DNA from: Bacillota bacterium
GTDB taxonomy: Bacteria > Bacillota > Clostridia > Lachnospirales > Lachnospiraceae
Assembly (NCBI GenBank): GCA_023423045.1
Contig: JAFAGA010000032.1
Span: 62,001-126,000 of the forward strand
DNA: 64,000 bases
Direction of reading: 5' to 3'
Each line of letters opens with the position of its first letter. The first letter of the stretch is position 1. Below the pieces are notes generated by a model. The model was given only the letters and a program-made list of their open reading frames with translations. It was not told the origin of the DNA and did no database searches. The position numbers and the translations under genes are program-made. Below are positions 25,045 through 34,244 of the stretch, piece by piece.

Positions 25045-25839
25045 TTGCAGAGAATACCGGAAATTAAATTCAGCCCATGCCAATGGGAGGAGATCCATCA
25101 AATCCTTAGTGATTATCTAAGAAAAAGTAACGTTATCGTCGACTCATTTTGGGAGGACCATGTTTTTGAAAGTAACCATTATAAAATGACTCACTGCGAT
25201 AAAATTGTAGGGTATTTCGCTATTCATAAAGGCTCTACAATCACACTGTTTCATGTCTTCAGTCATTATGCAGATCAAGCCCAGGAGCTATTTGCCAGGG
25301 TCAGGAAATATGAATCTGTCACAAATGCCATGGTTACAACGGGGGATGAACTATTTCTCAGCCATTGTATAGATAATTTTGCAAGAATAGAAAAACAAGC
25401 GTATTTTTCGATCTATACAGATAAAGAAATAGTAACAGAACGTCAGAAAGAGTTGCAGTTAAGACCTGCGGACATTGATAAGGATGAACCTATACTAAAG
25501 CTAAGCGGAGATTTTCTTGATGGAGAGATCGAAAATATCAGAAATGGACTTGATGTTCTAAAGATTTACATCGCCGAGTATAATAGCAAAGTTGTCGGCT
25601 TCGGAGTTATCCAATATGGCAGGGTTATTGAGGATATTGCCAGTATTGGTATGTATGTCTGTGAGGAGTATCGTTGTCAGGGGATTGCAGCAAATATATT
25701 GCAGAGTTTAAAGCACATTGTTCAAAATAATGGCTGCAGAGCATTTTCAGGGTGTTGGTACTATAATCATAACTCTAAAAAGAGTATGGAAAGTGCAGGC
25801 GCTTATTCCAAGACCAGATTGCTTAGATTCTATTTCTAG
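25045..25839 (+). CDS. GNAT family N-acetyltransferase (TTG start)
   Basis: 264 residues. The C-terminal 130 residues hold the GNAT fold with the acetyl-CoA loop MYVCEEYRCQGIAANILQSL; the N-terminal half is an extra domain. The start is TTG 25045, with GGGGAGG seven bases upstream and no in-frame ATG nearby. Substrate unknown. Confidence 0.78.
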   Translation: MQRIPEIKFSPCQWEEIHQILSDYLRKSNVIVDSFWEDHVFESNHYKMTHCDKIVGYFAIHKGSTITLFHVFSHYADQAQELFARVRKYESVTNAMVTTGDELFLSHCIDNFARIEKQAYFSIYTDKEIVTERQKELQLRPADIDKDEPILKLSGDFLDGEIENIRNGLDVLKIYIAEYNSKVVGFGVIQYGRVIEDIASIGMYVCEEYRCQGIAANILQSLKHIVQNNGCRAFSGCWYYNHNSKKSMESAGAYSKTRLLRFYF

Positions 25840-25918
25840 GAGATACAAGATCAATCGTGGCGGGCCGAACAAACATTCTGATTCTGCTGGACTTATCTGT
25901 ATAATAATGGTACAATAT

Positions 25919-25954
25919 ATCCTAAGCAGAGTCAATCGTGTGTCTGCTTAGGAT
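25919..25954. other. Perfect 12-bp inverted repeat
   Basis: ATCCTAAGCAGA (25919-25930) / TCTGCTTAGGAT (25943-25954), 12-nt loop, 80 bases past the GNAT gene. No T tract follows on either strand, so termination is not the obvious role. Confidence 0.7.
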
Positions 25955-26030
25955 AATCACTTATGATTGATTTCGTAGATTGGTCAGGGTGCCACTCATA
26001 ACTATTGCTGCAGTTATAAAGTTAGGCAAT

Positions 26031-26078
26031 AAAAAATGATTATCCGCGAAATCATCCAGCAGCAGATAATCATTTTTT
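26031..26078. terminator. Bidirectional intrinsic terminator
   Basis: 14-bp perfect stem AAAAAATGATTATC (26031-26044) / GATAATCATTTTTT (26065-26078) with a 20-nt loop. The built-in A and T runs make it work on both strands, between converging genes. Confidence 0.75.
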
Positions 26079-26117
26079 AAGTTTAGACTAACTTCCACAA
26101 ATAAGCTGAAATATCTT

Positions 26118-26615
26118 CTATCCGAATAAACTGATAATGAAAACAAGTGAAGCTGATATGAATGCAACAATAGTACCTATTACACATCCTTTTAACGCTC
26201 CAATTATATGGTGCATTGGATTTCGATATTCTTCTTTCATATCTTCAGTACCTGGAATCATTAGTTTTTTACTATGACAAAAAATGATTAAGTCAAATAC
26301 AATTAAATCATACAAATTTACCACCAAAAACAATACGAAAACATGAAAAAATGCCGTTTCAAACGTCCTTCTCCCTGATAAATATACCACGGCAGTTAAA
26401 AACACTGCAATCAGCAATGTTCCCAATATTTTTCGTTTCCAATTCTTGTGCTCCACGGAAGCTATAAAATCTTTATATTGTGGTAATTCATAAACACGTT
26501 TCTTTATCGCAGTTGGATAGGACGCAAATTGGGACAGTGGATTACGATATTGTGCAGGCAGAATCAGAATTGTAAATAGGATACATAATATCAAGCATTG
26601 AATAAATAATATCAT
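26118..26615 (-). CDS. Small integral membrane protein, unknown function
   Basis: 165 residues with four predicted membrane helices (about 1-20, 65-82, 88-110, 140-163) and charged loops (RNPLSQFASYPTAIKKRVYELP near residue 24). No family recognised. It is monocistronic with its own promoter. A transport or lipid-modifying role cannot be told apart. Confidence 0.7.
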   Translation of the reverse strand: MILFIQCLILCILFTILILPAQYRNPLSQFASYPTAIKKRVYELPQYKDFIASVEHKNWKRKILGTLLIAVFLTAVVYLSGRRTFETAFFHVFVLFLVVNLYDLIVFDLIIFCHSKKLMIPGTEDMKEEYRNPMHHIIGALKGCVIGTIVAFISASLVFIISLFG

Positions 26616-26666
26616 CTATAAGCTCCCCTCATTTCAATATAATATAATTAGCTTTAACTAACTAAT

Positions 26667-26695
26667 AGTTTAGATATAACAATCAGCATTGTCAA
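26667..26695 (-). promoter_or_regulatory. Promoter of the minus-strand membrane protein gene
   Basis: On the minus strand: TTGACA (26690-26695), 17-nt spacer, TAAACT (26667-26672), about 50 bases upstream of the start. Confidence 0.65.
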
Positions 26696-26827
26696 TCGTC
26701 AATCATATTTAAAATTTTTAGCAGGATAACTGTGTAACCGTTTTTGCAAATCTGTCTTTTAACAAATCAGAATCTGCAAATTAGTTTTAGAGGTATAGAG
26801 TAAAATGAATTACGAGAGGTGGAGCAC

Positions 26828-27874
26828 ATGAGAAAAACGCTTCAGGATGTGGCAAGCTATTTGAAGGAAATTATGGTGCCCGAAACCCACGAAGCATATG
26901 CGATCAATTCGGCATATACAAATGTATCAGTTGAAGAGAGCATACGTGAGGGCGTTCTGGCGTTCAGAGCCTTTTTGGTTCGGCTTTACGATGTTTTATA
27001 CGCCAAGGGCGATGTCTATGATAATAGCAAAAAAGTTGCCCATGAATATGAAAACCGCACCACGCTTTCGGTGTATTATCCGTTCCTGCACAATGTAAGC
27101 ACCCTATTGATGAACATAGGTTATCATGGCATGCCAGTGGAAAACGCGCAATCGCTCGCCTGTGGGAATACCGTATTCAATGGAAAGCTGTCCGTCACCA
27201 AAAACCTTGAATGCCTGCGGTTTCTGGTGGATTGCGGTATATGCATTGACGGCATGGATATAAATGAAAAAAAGCAAAACTTGTCGGACATCAAAACCAT
27301 AAAAATTACATATCCAGATAACCCCACTATGCTGACAGGCCTGAAGGTCATGGCAATCGCCGAAATAGATCATGGCACCCTCGTCAACCAGGATATTTTT
27401 TTGCGCTGTGATTACAGGACATTGAAAAAGGATGAAATCGATGTGCTTTCCATTGTACAGGATACGATCAAGCCTTTATCTGCTGATGTGCAGGATTTCA
27501 TTCTGCAACTGCATCAGCGCTATCTGGAGAAAGGACTTACCTGCGCTGTGGAAATAAAAGGGTTTCATATCTATATGAAGTATTGTTATAAACGGAAAGA
27601 TTTATGGGGAATTAACGCTTCCCTCAACAACGGCTATCATATCAATGTGAAATCGACAAAGACGCACGAATACACTGACACCATCAAAACGTTTCATCCA
27701 ATTTTGCAGGAGCTGATTGCAAAGGGATATGGCTGCGGCAGAAAAAGAGAGATCGGTCATTGTGATGGCGGTTGCCGTGGACTTCCCATATCGTTGGATG
27801 ATTCTGTTCTGGATAAACGGAATAACATTGAAACATGGTTTGATCAGGAATTGGCACACTTGCAAAAGAAATAA
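26828..27874 (+). CDS. Conserved-looking protein of unknown function
   Basis: 348 residues from ATG 26828 with GAGGTGG upstream. Soluble, no signal peptide. The C-terminal region holds a Cys-rich stretch (GYGCGRKREIGHCDGGCRGLP, about 300-320) that could bind a metal. The rest shows mixed alpha/beta composition. I do not recognise the family. The full-length open frame, good ribosome-binding site and coding-like composition argue that it is real. Confidence 0.65.
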   Translation: MRKTLQDVASYLKEIMVPETHEAYAINSAYTNVSVEESIREGVLAFRAFLVRLYDVLYAKGDVYDNSKKVAHEYENRTTLSVYYPFLHNVSTLLMNIGYHGMPVENAQSLACGNTVFNGKLSVTKNLECLRFLVDCGICIDGMDINEKKQNLSDIKTIKITYPDNPTMLTGLKVMAIAEIDHGTLVNQDIFLRCDYRTLKKDEIDVLSIVQDTIKPLSADVQDFILQLHQRYLEKGLTCAVEIKGFHIYMKYCYKRKDLWGINASLNNGYHINVKSTKTHEYTDTIKTFHPILQELIAKGYGCGRKREIGHCDGGCRGLPISLDDSVLDKRNNIETWFDQELAHLQKK

Positions 27875-27940
27875 ACATTATATTCATTGCGCCTTTCAAG
27901 CATAAGTACGACAAATTCAAATCTGTAAGGGGAAATAATA

Positions 27941-28549
27941 ATGCTGTTAACACCAGAAGAAGCAGAAAAGCAATTAGAAATCGGGGTTAAATTAACACCA
28001 GGTGCATGGGGACAACATAGCATTTCAGTAGGAACAAATGCAAGTTTAATTGCTGAAAGAGTCCCTGGAATGGATAGTGACACGGCATATATAATGGGGC
28101 TAATGCATGATATAGGCCGCAGAGCAGGAATTAAAGGAATCCTGCATATTTTTGATGGATATAATTATATGATAAGTATCGGACAAGAGGAAGTTGCACG
28201 TATTTGCCTAACACATTCTTTCCCCATCAAAGATGTAAATACGTTTTTTGGAAAATATGATTGCACAACAGCGCAAAAAGACTTTTTAGAGGACTATTTA
28301 GCTAATGTACAGTATGATAATTATGATATATTAATTCAACTATGCGACGCGATATCGTTACCTAATGGTGCATGTATTATGGAGAAAAGGTTAATAGATG
28401 TTGCATTAAGACATGGATTGCCGCCATTTACTATTGATAAATGGAAGGCATTTATGCAAACGAAGAAATATTTTGATGAACTATGTAACTGCAATATATA
28501 TGAATTATTGCCAAATGTACTTGAAAATTCATCAATTAATTTGAATTGA
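27941..28549 (+). CDS. HD-domain phosphohydrolase-like protein
   Basis: 202 residues. An HD-type metal site is seen: His in WGQHSISVG near 26, the HD doublet in LMHDIGRR near 56, a later His in ICLTHSFPI near 90, and a C-terminal Asp in LIQLCDAISLP. Such proteins hydrolyse nucleotides or phosphoesters. ATG 27941 follows AAGGGGA. Its codons are noticeably more A/T-rich than those of the flanking polymerase gene, which may point to separate acquisition. Confidence 0.82.
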   Translation: MLLTPEEAEKQLEIGVKLTPGAWGQHSISVGTNASLIAERVPGMDSDTAYIMGLMHDIGRRAGIKGILHIFDGYNYMISIGQEEVARICLTHSFPIKDVNTFFGKYDCTTAQKDFLEDYLANVQYDNYDILIQLCDAISLPNGACIMEKRLIDVALRHGLPPFTIDKWKAFMQTKKYFDELCNCNIYELLPNVLENSSINLN

Positions 28550-28604
28550 TAACTTCCGATTTTTTGAAAAAATAATTTTTGAAGGAGGAGAACGAAGAAT
28601 AAGC

Positions 28605-30128
28605 ATGAAGAACAGAACCTATATCACGATCGATTTAAAATCCTTCTACGCATCGGTTGAGTGTATGAAACGAGAGCTTGATCCGCTGACCACTAATCTT
28701 GTTGTCGCTGATGCAAGCCGCACCGAAAAAACCATCTGTCTCGCCGTCTCTCCCTCCCTCAAAGCGTACGGCATTTCCGGTAGGGCGAGGCTGTTTGAGG
28801 TTGTGCAGAAGGTCAGGGAAGTAAATGCGGCACGGCTGCGCAAAGCACCAGGAGGAGCCTTTTCCGGCAGTTCCTTCAGCAATACGGAATTGAAATGCTC
28901 ACCGAATCTCTCACTGGACTATATTGCTGCGCCCCCCAGAATGGCGTATTATATAGAGTACAGCACACGGATTTACAATATCTACTTAAAGTACATCGCA
29001 CCCGAAGATATTCATGTCTACTCCATCGACGAGGTATTTATTGATGCCACCGATTACCTGAACACTTACAATCTTTCAGCCCATGAGCTTGCTGCAAAAA
29101 TGATGCTGGATGTTTATAAAACGACCGGCGTTACAGCAACAGCAGGAATTGGTACAAACCTGTACCTCAGCAAGATTGCTATGGATATTCAGGCTAAGCA
29201 TGCTCCCATAGATCAAAACGGCAGCAAGATCGCTGAATTAGACGAAATGAGCTATCGCCGATTGCTATGGTCACACCGGCCTCTGACAGATTTCTGGCGC
29301 GTTGGAAAAGGATATGCCAAGAAGCTTGAAGAACGAGGTCTCTTTACGATGGGAGATATTGCAAGATGCTCTCTCGGTAAATCGGGCGATTACTACAACG
29401 AGGATTTACTGTACAAGCTGTTCGGTATCAATGCTGAACTGCTGATCGACCATGCATGGGGGTGGGAGCCCTGCACAATTGCCGATATCAAAGCATATAA
29501 GCCAAGCACAAACAGCATTGGTTCGGGGCAGGTGCTGCAATACGCCTATACCTTTGACAAAGCGAAGTTAATTGTGCGGGAAATGACTGATCTGCTGGTA
29601 CTTGATCTGGTGGATAAAAGGCTTGTGACAGACCAGCTTGTTTTAACCGTCGGATATGATATTGAAAATCTGACAAACCCGGAGATAAAGAAATCATACC
29701 AAGGGGCAATTACCACTGACCAGTATGGACGAACCGTTCCGAAATCTGCGCATGGTTCGATAAATCTTGGCAGTCAGACCTCCTCCACAAAACTAATTCT
29801 GGATGCCGTCACAGAATTATTTGAGCGCACCGTTGATAAGAAGCTCTTGATCAGAAGAGTCAATGTCACAGCGAATCATGTGGTTGATGAGGCAACCGTC
29901 CAAAAGACGGATAATTTTGAACAGCTTGATCTCTTTACGGATTATGTGGCTGTGCAGGCGGAAAAAGAAGAAGAACAAGCCGAGCTTGCGCGAGAAAAAA
30001 AGGTGCAGAAGGCAATGCTGGAGATAAAAAAGAAATACGGCAAGAACGCCATTCTTAAGGGTATGAATCTGGAGGAAGGCGCTACCACAGTAGACCGGAA
30101 CAGGCAGATTGGAGGGCACAAGGCATGA
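28605..30128 (+). CDS. Y-family DNA polymerase (UmuC/ImpB-like)
   Basis: 507 residues. Catalytic motifs are present: DLKSFYASVE with Asp10, and SIDEVFID with Asp142/Glu143, followed by little-finger and C-terminal UmuC-type extensions. The gene belongs to the Gram-positive UvrX/UmuC group, encoded upstream of a YolD-like gene. It performs error-prone translesion synthesis and so raises mutation under DNA damage. The stop overlaps the next gene (ATGA). No LexA (SOS) box was found by eye upstream. Confidence 0.93.
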   Translation: MKNRTYITIDLKSFYASVECMKRELDPLTTNLVVADASRTEKTICLAVSPSLKAYGISGRARLFEVVQKVREVNAARLRKAPGGAFSGSSFSNTELKCSPNLSLDYIAAPPRMAYYIEYSTRIYNIYLKYIAPEDIHVYSIDEVFIDATDYLNTYNLSAHELAAKMMLDVYKTTGVTATAGIGTNLYLSKIAMDIQAKHAPIDQNGSKIAELDEMSYRRLLWSHRPLTDFWRVGKGYAKKLEERGLFTMGDIARCSLGKSGDYYNEDLLYKLFGINAELLIDHAWGWEPCTIADIKAYKPSTNSIGSGQVLQYAYTFDKAKLIVREMTDLLVLDLVDKRLVTDQLVLTVGYDIENLTNPEIKKSYQGAITTDQYGRTVPKSAHGSINLGSQTSSTKLILDAVTELFERTVDKKLLIRRVNVTANHVVDEATVQKTDNFEQLDLFTDYVAVQAEKEEEQAELAREKKVQKAMLEIKKKYGKNAILKGMNLEEGATTVDRNRQIGGHKA

Positions 30129-30553
30129 CGAGTGAATATGACGATATCATTCATCTACCGCGCCATGTTTCTGTGACACACTCTCATATGGCGGTGAGTG
30201 ACCGGGCCGCTCAGTTTTCCCCCTTCGCCGCACTGACCGGTTATGATGCAGCCATCAAAGAGACTGCAAGACTGACTGACAAGAGAATAAAATTGGATGA
30301 ATATATAAAGGAAGATTTGAGCGACAGGCTGCAAATCATAGCAGACCGGATAAAAGAGCATCCCGAAATCGCGATCACCTACTTTCTGCCGGATGCGAAG
30401 AAGAATGGCGGCGCCTATGTTACGGAGATCAGTATGGTTAAAAAGATAGACAAATATGAACAGGTTGTTGTTATGTCCGATGGCACAGCGATTCCCATTG
30501 ATGAAATAATCAGCATAGAAGGGCAGATATTCGAAATTATGTGTGATGAATGA
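30125..30553 (+). CDS. YolD-like protein
   Basis: 142 residues. It matches the YolD-like family found next to UvrX/UmuC polymerases in Firmicutes: RAAQFSPFAALTGYDAAIKE near residue 27 and a C-terminal beta region. It is thought to be a partner of the polymerase, like UmuD'. Its start overlaps the polymerase stop by four bases, and its own stop overlaps a further tiny reading frame. Confidence 0.88.
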   Translation: MTSEYDDIIHLPRHVSVTHSHMAVSDRAAQFSPFAALTGYDAAIKETARLTDKRIKLDEYIKEDLSDRLQIIADRIKEHPEIAITYFLPDAKKNGGAYVTEISMVKKIDKYEQVVVMSDGTAIPIDEIISIEGQIFEIMCDE

Positions 30554-30633
30554 ATAATAAAATTGAATGTATTGAACTTGCTATGGGTATGTATCTTATG
30601 AAGGTCCAGGTATCGTCCAAAGGTGTCTGTTGA
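30550..30633 (+). CDS. Possible 27-residue coupled micro-ORF
   Basis: ATG 30550 overlaps the yolD-like stop as ATGA and the frame runs 27 codons to TGA 30631. It is short, has no known relatives that I recognise, and could be chance; position is the only evidence. Confidence 0.2.
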   Translation: MNNKIECIELAMGMYLMKVQVSSKGVC

Positions 30634-30672
30634 CCTTCCGGCTTATGGGAATGGTGAGAGGGGGATTGGAAA

Positions 30673-31224
30673 ATGAAGTACGCCGCTTTTTTTAGAGGAA
30701 TCAATGTAGGCGGAAAAAATATCGTGAAGATGGCGGAACTGAAAAAGCTGTTTTCCGACCTTGGATTTCAAAAGGTTGAAACCTATATTCAAAGTGGGAA
30801 TGTCGTGTTTGATACGGAGGAAAACATAATTCAAGCAACGAAGAAAATACAAAAAGGCTTTTCTGCCGTCTTTGGCTTTGAGTGTGCGCTAACGCTGCGG
30901 ACTGCCAGGGAGATGGCAGATATCATAGAAGCCCTGCCTTTTTGCGAACAGGAAATAAACGAGGCGATGGCGTCGGACCCTGCTGTGGAGCATTTGTATG
31001 TATATCTGCTGGATGGGGAGGACATTCGCCAGCAATTTGATGAGATCATCTGCACCTATACCGGACGAGACCGGATGAGGCTTGGCGCAAATGAGATTTA
31101 TTTGTTGTGTCACGAAAGTATCCGGAATTCAAAGCTGGCAGCATTGTTAGGTAAGCTGAAGGTATCTTTAACAGCGCGTAATTGGAAAACGATAAGTAAA
31201 TTATATGAGATGATAAAGGAGTGA
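30673..31224 (+). CDS. DUF1697 domain protein
   Basis: 183 residues, the full length of the family. The N terminus shows the typical AAFFRGINVGGKN and YIQSGNVVF segments. Structures of relatives show a two-lobed alpha/beta fold with unknown activity. ATG 30673 has GGGGG-rich sequence upstream. Stand-alone gene in the accessory stretch. Confidence 0.88.
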   Translation: MKYAAFFRGINVGGKNIVKMAELKKLFSDLGFQKVETYIQSGNVVFDTEENIIQATKKIQKGFSAVFGFECALTLRTAREMADIIEALPFCEQEINEAMASDPAVEHLYVYLLDGEDIRQQFDEIICTYTGRDRMRLGANEIYLLCHESIRNSKLAALLGKLKVSLTARNWKTISKLYEMIKE

Positions 31225-31288
31225 AACAGGACCACACAGGCAAACCAGACATTAGGATTTTATATAAATTAAAAGGAGAATTAGTTTT

Positions 31289-31693
31289 ATGATTGACTAT
31301 AAGGAAGTTGATTCATCAATGATTGAGTCGATAAAAGATATTTATAGAAAAGAATCTTGGAATTCTTATTTAAAAGATGATGAAAAGCTGATACGAGCAT
31401 TTGATAAGTCGTTATACATCATGGGAGCATTTGATGACCGTAAACTAATTGGCTTTATTCGATGTGTCGGCGACGGAGAACATATTTTGGTGGTGCAGGA
31501 TTTAATTGTTGATCCTGAGTATCAAAAACGCGGCATTGGTACCTATCTCTTTCATACAATATTGGAAAAGTACTCTGAAGTACGAATGTTTATGGTCATA
31601 ACCGATATAGAGGATGTAGTAGATAATAAATTTTACCAATCATTCAAATTAAAGAAAATCGAAGAAAAAAATATGATAGGATATATAAGATAG
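31289..31693 (+). CDS. GNAT family N-acetyltransferase
   Basis: 134 residues, a minimal GNAT domain. The acetyl-CoA loop is visible as LIVDPEYQKRGIGTYLF near residue 80. ATG 31289 follows AAAAGGAG. The substrate cannot be inferred. It is A/T-rich like the genes that follow. Confidence 0.85.
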   Translation: MIDYKEVDSSMIESIKDIYRKESWNSYLKDDEKLIRAFDKSLYIMGAFDDRKLIGFIRCVGDGEHILVVQDLIVDPEYQKRGIGTYLFHTILEKYSEVRMFMVITDIEDVVDNKFYQSFKLKKIEEKNMIGYIR

Positions 31694-31736
31694 ATTGGAG
31701 TTGCAGTATGAATTATTTATAGTTCGGAGGTGTGAA

Positions 31737-32273
31737 ATGAGATTAGGATTAAGGAGTGGTACGGTTGAACTTGTTGACCATGACCCGGGATGGGAAATGA
31801 TAGCCGCCCAAACCATCGAACAGCTTTGGAGTATTTTTAACTCAACGGCAAAGGATATACAGCATATCGGCAGTACCGCAATTAAAGGAATAAAGGCAAA
31901 GCCGATGATTGACATTGCAGTATGTGTTGGAAGTTTTAATGATTTAAATGATGTTTTTATACGGTTTGAAGAAATCGGTGTCTATAAATCAACACAACAG
32001 CCACTGCCTGGTATTATTTTATGTGCTATCAAAAAAGACCGCAATAGCGACACTCTAATGAATGTACATATTGTTGAAGAGGATAGTGTACAATGGCGAA
32101 ACCATATAAACTTCAGGGATTATTTAATTGATTTTCCGCAGAAAGCCATTGCTTATGAAAAATTAAAGATAAAGTTAGCTGCACAATACCCTGAGGATAG
32201 GGATGCTTATTCAAAAGGTAAAAAAGAGTTTATAGAGGAATGTCTTTACGAAGCAAGAAACCATGTCATTTAA
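31737..32273 (+). CDS. GrpB/UPF0157 family nucleotidyltransferase-like protein
   Basis: 178 residues from ATG 31737 (GGAGGTG upstream); an in-frame upstream extension crosses this site and is rejected. The family signature VELVDHDPGWEMIAA and the IQHIGSTAIKGIKAKPMIDIAV segment of the nucleotidyltransferase-like core are present. GrpB proteins are related to minimal nucleotidyltransferases; their reaction is not established. Confidence 0.88.
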   Translation: MRLGLRSGTVELVDHDPGWEMIAAQTIEQLWSIFNSTAKDIQHIGSTAIKGIKAKPMIDIAVCVGSFNDLNDVFIRFEEIGVYKSTQQPLPGIILCAIKKDRNSDTLMNVHIVEEDSVQWRNHINFRDYLIDFPQKAIAYEKLKIKLAAQYPEDRDAYSKGKKEFIEECLYEARNHVI

Positions 32274-32339
32274 CTCGTTAAGGAAAGGCAGCATTATCAA
32301 AGAACCGTATAACATTTTGTGGGAGGATAGTTATCTGCG

Positions 32340-32855
32340 ATGAAAACAAAAAGACAGGAAGAATTAGTAACTTCATATCTAGCCATGCTCGATGATGAAA
32401 TCAAACTGCTATATCGAGATATAATAATGTACTTATCTGAACTTGGATATAATCCGAGCAAAGAAAAATCAAATATATCCTTTAAACATGATTTACATAA
32501 TAAACAAATTGCCAAAATCGGTGTAAAAAAGAATAAAGAGCAAGCCCCGTTTTTCGCTTTAAGATTTTCGGCTTGTAGAGATTATTCGCAGAGATTTTAC
32601 AATATAGTAGCCGAAAACATTACGAGGTATCCTGCTCGAACCGCTCGTTGTGTAAACAATGACTGCAATTTCTGTGGCGGTGAAGCCAATACGCATGTCT
32701 ATACATGCGTTCTTCCTGATGGTGAGAGCAAAACGCATTGTGGCGCATATGCAATTGAGATACCGGACATTGCATCAGGTGACATAGGAGAGATTAAAAA
32801 ACTTATGAAAGAAGAACATGAATATTTGTTAAAATATGAAGCAGGTGTATTCTAA
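32340..32855 (+). CDS. Unknown protein with Cys-rich motif
   Basis: 171 residues, soluble. A CVNNDCNFCGGEANTHVYTC stretch (about 107-126) may bind a metal, followed by a CGAYAIEIPDI segment and a helical C terminus. I recognise no named family. The start ATG 32340 has only a weak upstream site (GGAGG about 15 bases away). The stop is two bases from the start of the next gene, so both are probably cotranscribed. Confidence 0.65.
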   Translation: MKTKRQEELVTSYLAMLDDEIKLLYRDIIMYLSELGYNPSKEKSNISFKHDLHNKQIAKIGVKKNKEQAPFFALRFSACRDYSQRFYNIVAENITRYPARTARCVNNDCNFCGGEANTHVYTCVLPDGESKTHCGAYAIEIPDIASGDIGEIKKLMKEEHEYLLKYEAGVF

Positions 32856-32857
32856 TC

Positions 32858-33694
32858 ATGATATTACATAAAAGAAATGATAAAATGTGGGAACAAATGA
32901 AATCGGATTGTTCTCAATGTTCCGGTTTGTGTTGTACCGCTCTGTTTTTTTCTAAAATGGATGGGTTTCCAAAAGATAAGATTGCAGGAAAGCCGTGTAT
33001 AAATTTGCTGGAAGATTATCGATGCAAAATACATTCTCAGCTCGAGAAGCAGAAAATGAAAGGATGTATTGGATATGACTGTTTTGGTGCAGGACAGCAA
33101 GTTACACAAATTATTTATAAAGGTCAGACCTGGCGCACTTTGGCAAAGCAATCCCAAGAAATATTTGATGTTTTTTGTGCGGTATTTCGCATGTATCAGA
33201 TGAGATACTTTTTAGCGGAATCAATGTTGATTATACCGGCTGAGCCTATCCGGGAAGATATTCAAAGTTTACTTGAAGAAAATATAGAAATCTGCCAAAG
33301 CGCTCCTAAAGATATCCTGTCTTTTGATATTGAGTCATATCGGCAGAGAGTGAATCCGGTTTTAAGAAAAGTGTGTACTTTGCTGCAACAAACGTTACAT
33401 TCGGACGAGAAACAAAGCTCTAAAGTATTTATGGGAAAATCATTGAAAGGAAGAGATATGAGCGGGTTGGATTTCAGTACAAAAATTTTAATTGGTGCTG
33501 ATTTCTCAAACGGTACATTTAATGGTACGATTTTTTTAGGAGCAGACACAAGAGATACTAATTTCAGTAATGCGGACTTGAGCGAAGCTGTTTTCTTAAC
33601 GCAGGGACAAATAAATTCGGCAAAAGGAAACCGTAATACCAAAATACCAAGACATTTGTATTATCCAATTACATGGAGGATTATTTGCATTTAG
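32858..33694 (+). CDS. Pentapeptide-repeat protein with N-terminal Cys cluster
   Basis: 278 residues. The N-terminal part has a YkgJ-like metal-binding pattern (CSQCSGLCC, then C and CKIH). The C-terminal 75 residues form a short run of pentapeptide repeats of A(D/N)LXX type (GADFSNGTFNGTIFLGADTRD and further). Pentapeptide proteins fold as a DNA-mimicking beta helix, and Qnr-like ones shield gyrase, but this repeat block is short, so a resistance role is not supported. The start is weakly defined; ATG 32885 is an alternative. Confidence 0.75.
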   Translation: MILHKRNDKMWEQMKSDCSQCSGLCCTALFFSKMDGFPKDKIAGKPCINLLEDYRCKIHSQLEKQKMKGCIGYDCFGAGQQVTQIIYKGQTWRTLAKQSQEIFDVFCAVFRMYQMRYFLAESMLIIPAEPIREDIQSLLEENIEICQSAPKDILSFDIESYRQRVNPVLRKVCTLLQQTLHSDEKQSSKVFMGKSLKGRDMSGLDFSTKILIGADFSNGTFNGTIFLGADTRDTNFSNADLSEAVFLTQGQINSAKGNRNTKIPRHLYYPITWRIICI

Positions 33695-33713
33695 CAAAGA
33701 GAGGAGTGGCAAC

Positions 33714-34184
33714 ATGGAAAAAATAGATTGTCAAGTGGATGCAGTCAATGATAGTTTTTCATATCGGGTAGCTGCATTGATAATCAGAGATGGAAACATA
33801 TTAGTTGCCAAGCACATAAACCATGATTGTTATTATACTGTTGGCGGCCGGGTAAGATTAAATGAAACATCATTAGAAGCGGTTGTTCGTGAGGTGGTTG
33901 AGGAAACAGGCTTTATTTTTGAAGTTGACCAATTGGCATTTGTCCAAGAGCGCTTCTTTAAATACAATGAAAAAAATCACCACGAAATCGTATTTTTCTA
34001 TCATATGAAATATAATGAGAATCTGGTCATCAAAGATGGTGCGTACACAGATCAAGCAGAAAAAGAAACCTTGCATTGGTTACCTCTTAAGAAGCTGAAT
34101 CAAATAAATATTGTACCGGAATTTTTAAAGACGGGTCTATTAAATATAAGCGAGAATATTATTCATGTTATATCCAAGGAATAG
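33714..34184 (+). CDS. NUDIX hydrolase
   Basis: 156 residues. The Nudix box is complete in GGRVRLNETSLEAVVREVVEETGF (shown only in parts: G, E, REVVEE, G). The HEIVFFYHMKY segment after it is seen in MutT-like and ADP-ribose-type members. ATG 33714 follows GAGAGGAG. No partner gene hints at a substrate. Confidence 0.88.
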   Translation: MEKIDCQVDAVNDSFSYRVAALIIRDGNILVAKHINHDCYYTVGGRVRLNETSLEAVVREVVEETGFIFEVDQLAFVQERFFKYNEKNHHEIVFFYHMKYNENLVIKDGAYTDQAEKETLHWLPLKKLNQINIVPEFLKTGLLNISENIIHVISKE

Positions 34185-34244
34185 CTTTCTGTTATGGGCA
34201 TAACGCAAACATTAAATGATAGAGTTTCTTAAGGAGGGTATGTG

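Noticed and set aside
28550..28604. LexA (SOS) box before the Y-family polymerase
   Set aside because: No sequence resembling the Gram-positive CGAAC-N4-GTTCG box in the upstream gap.
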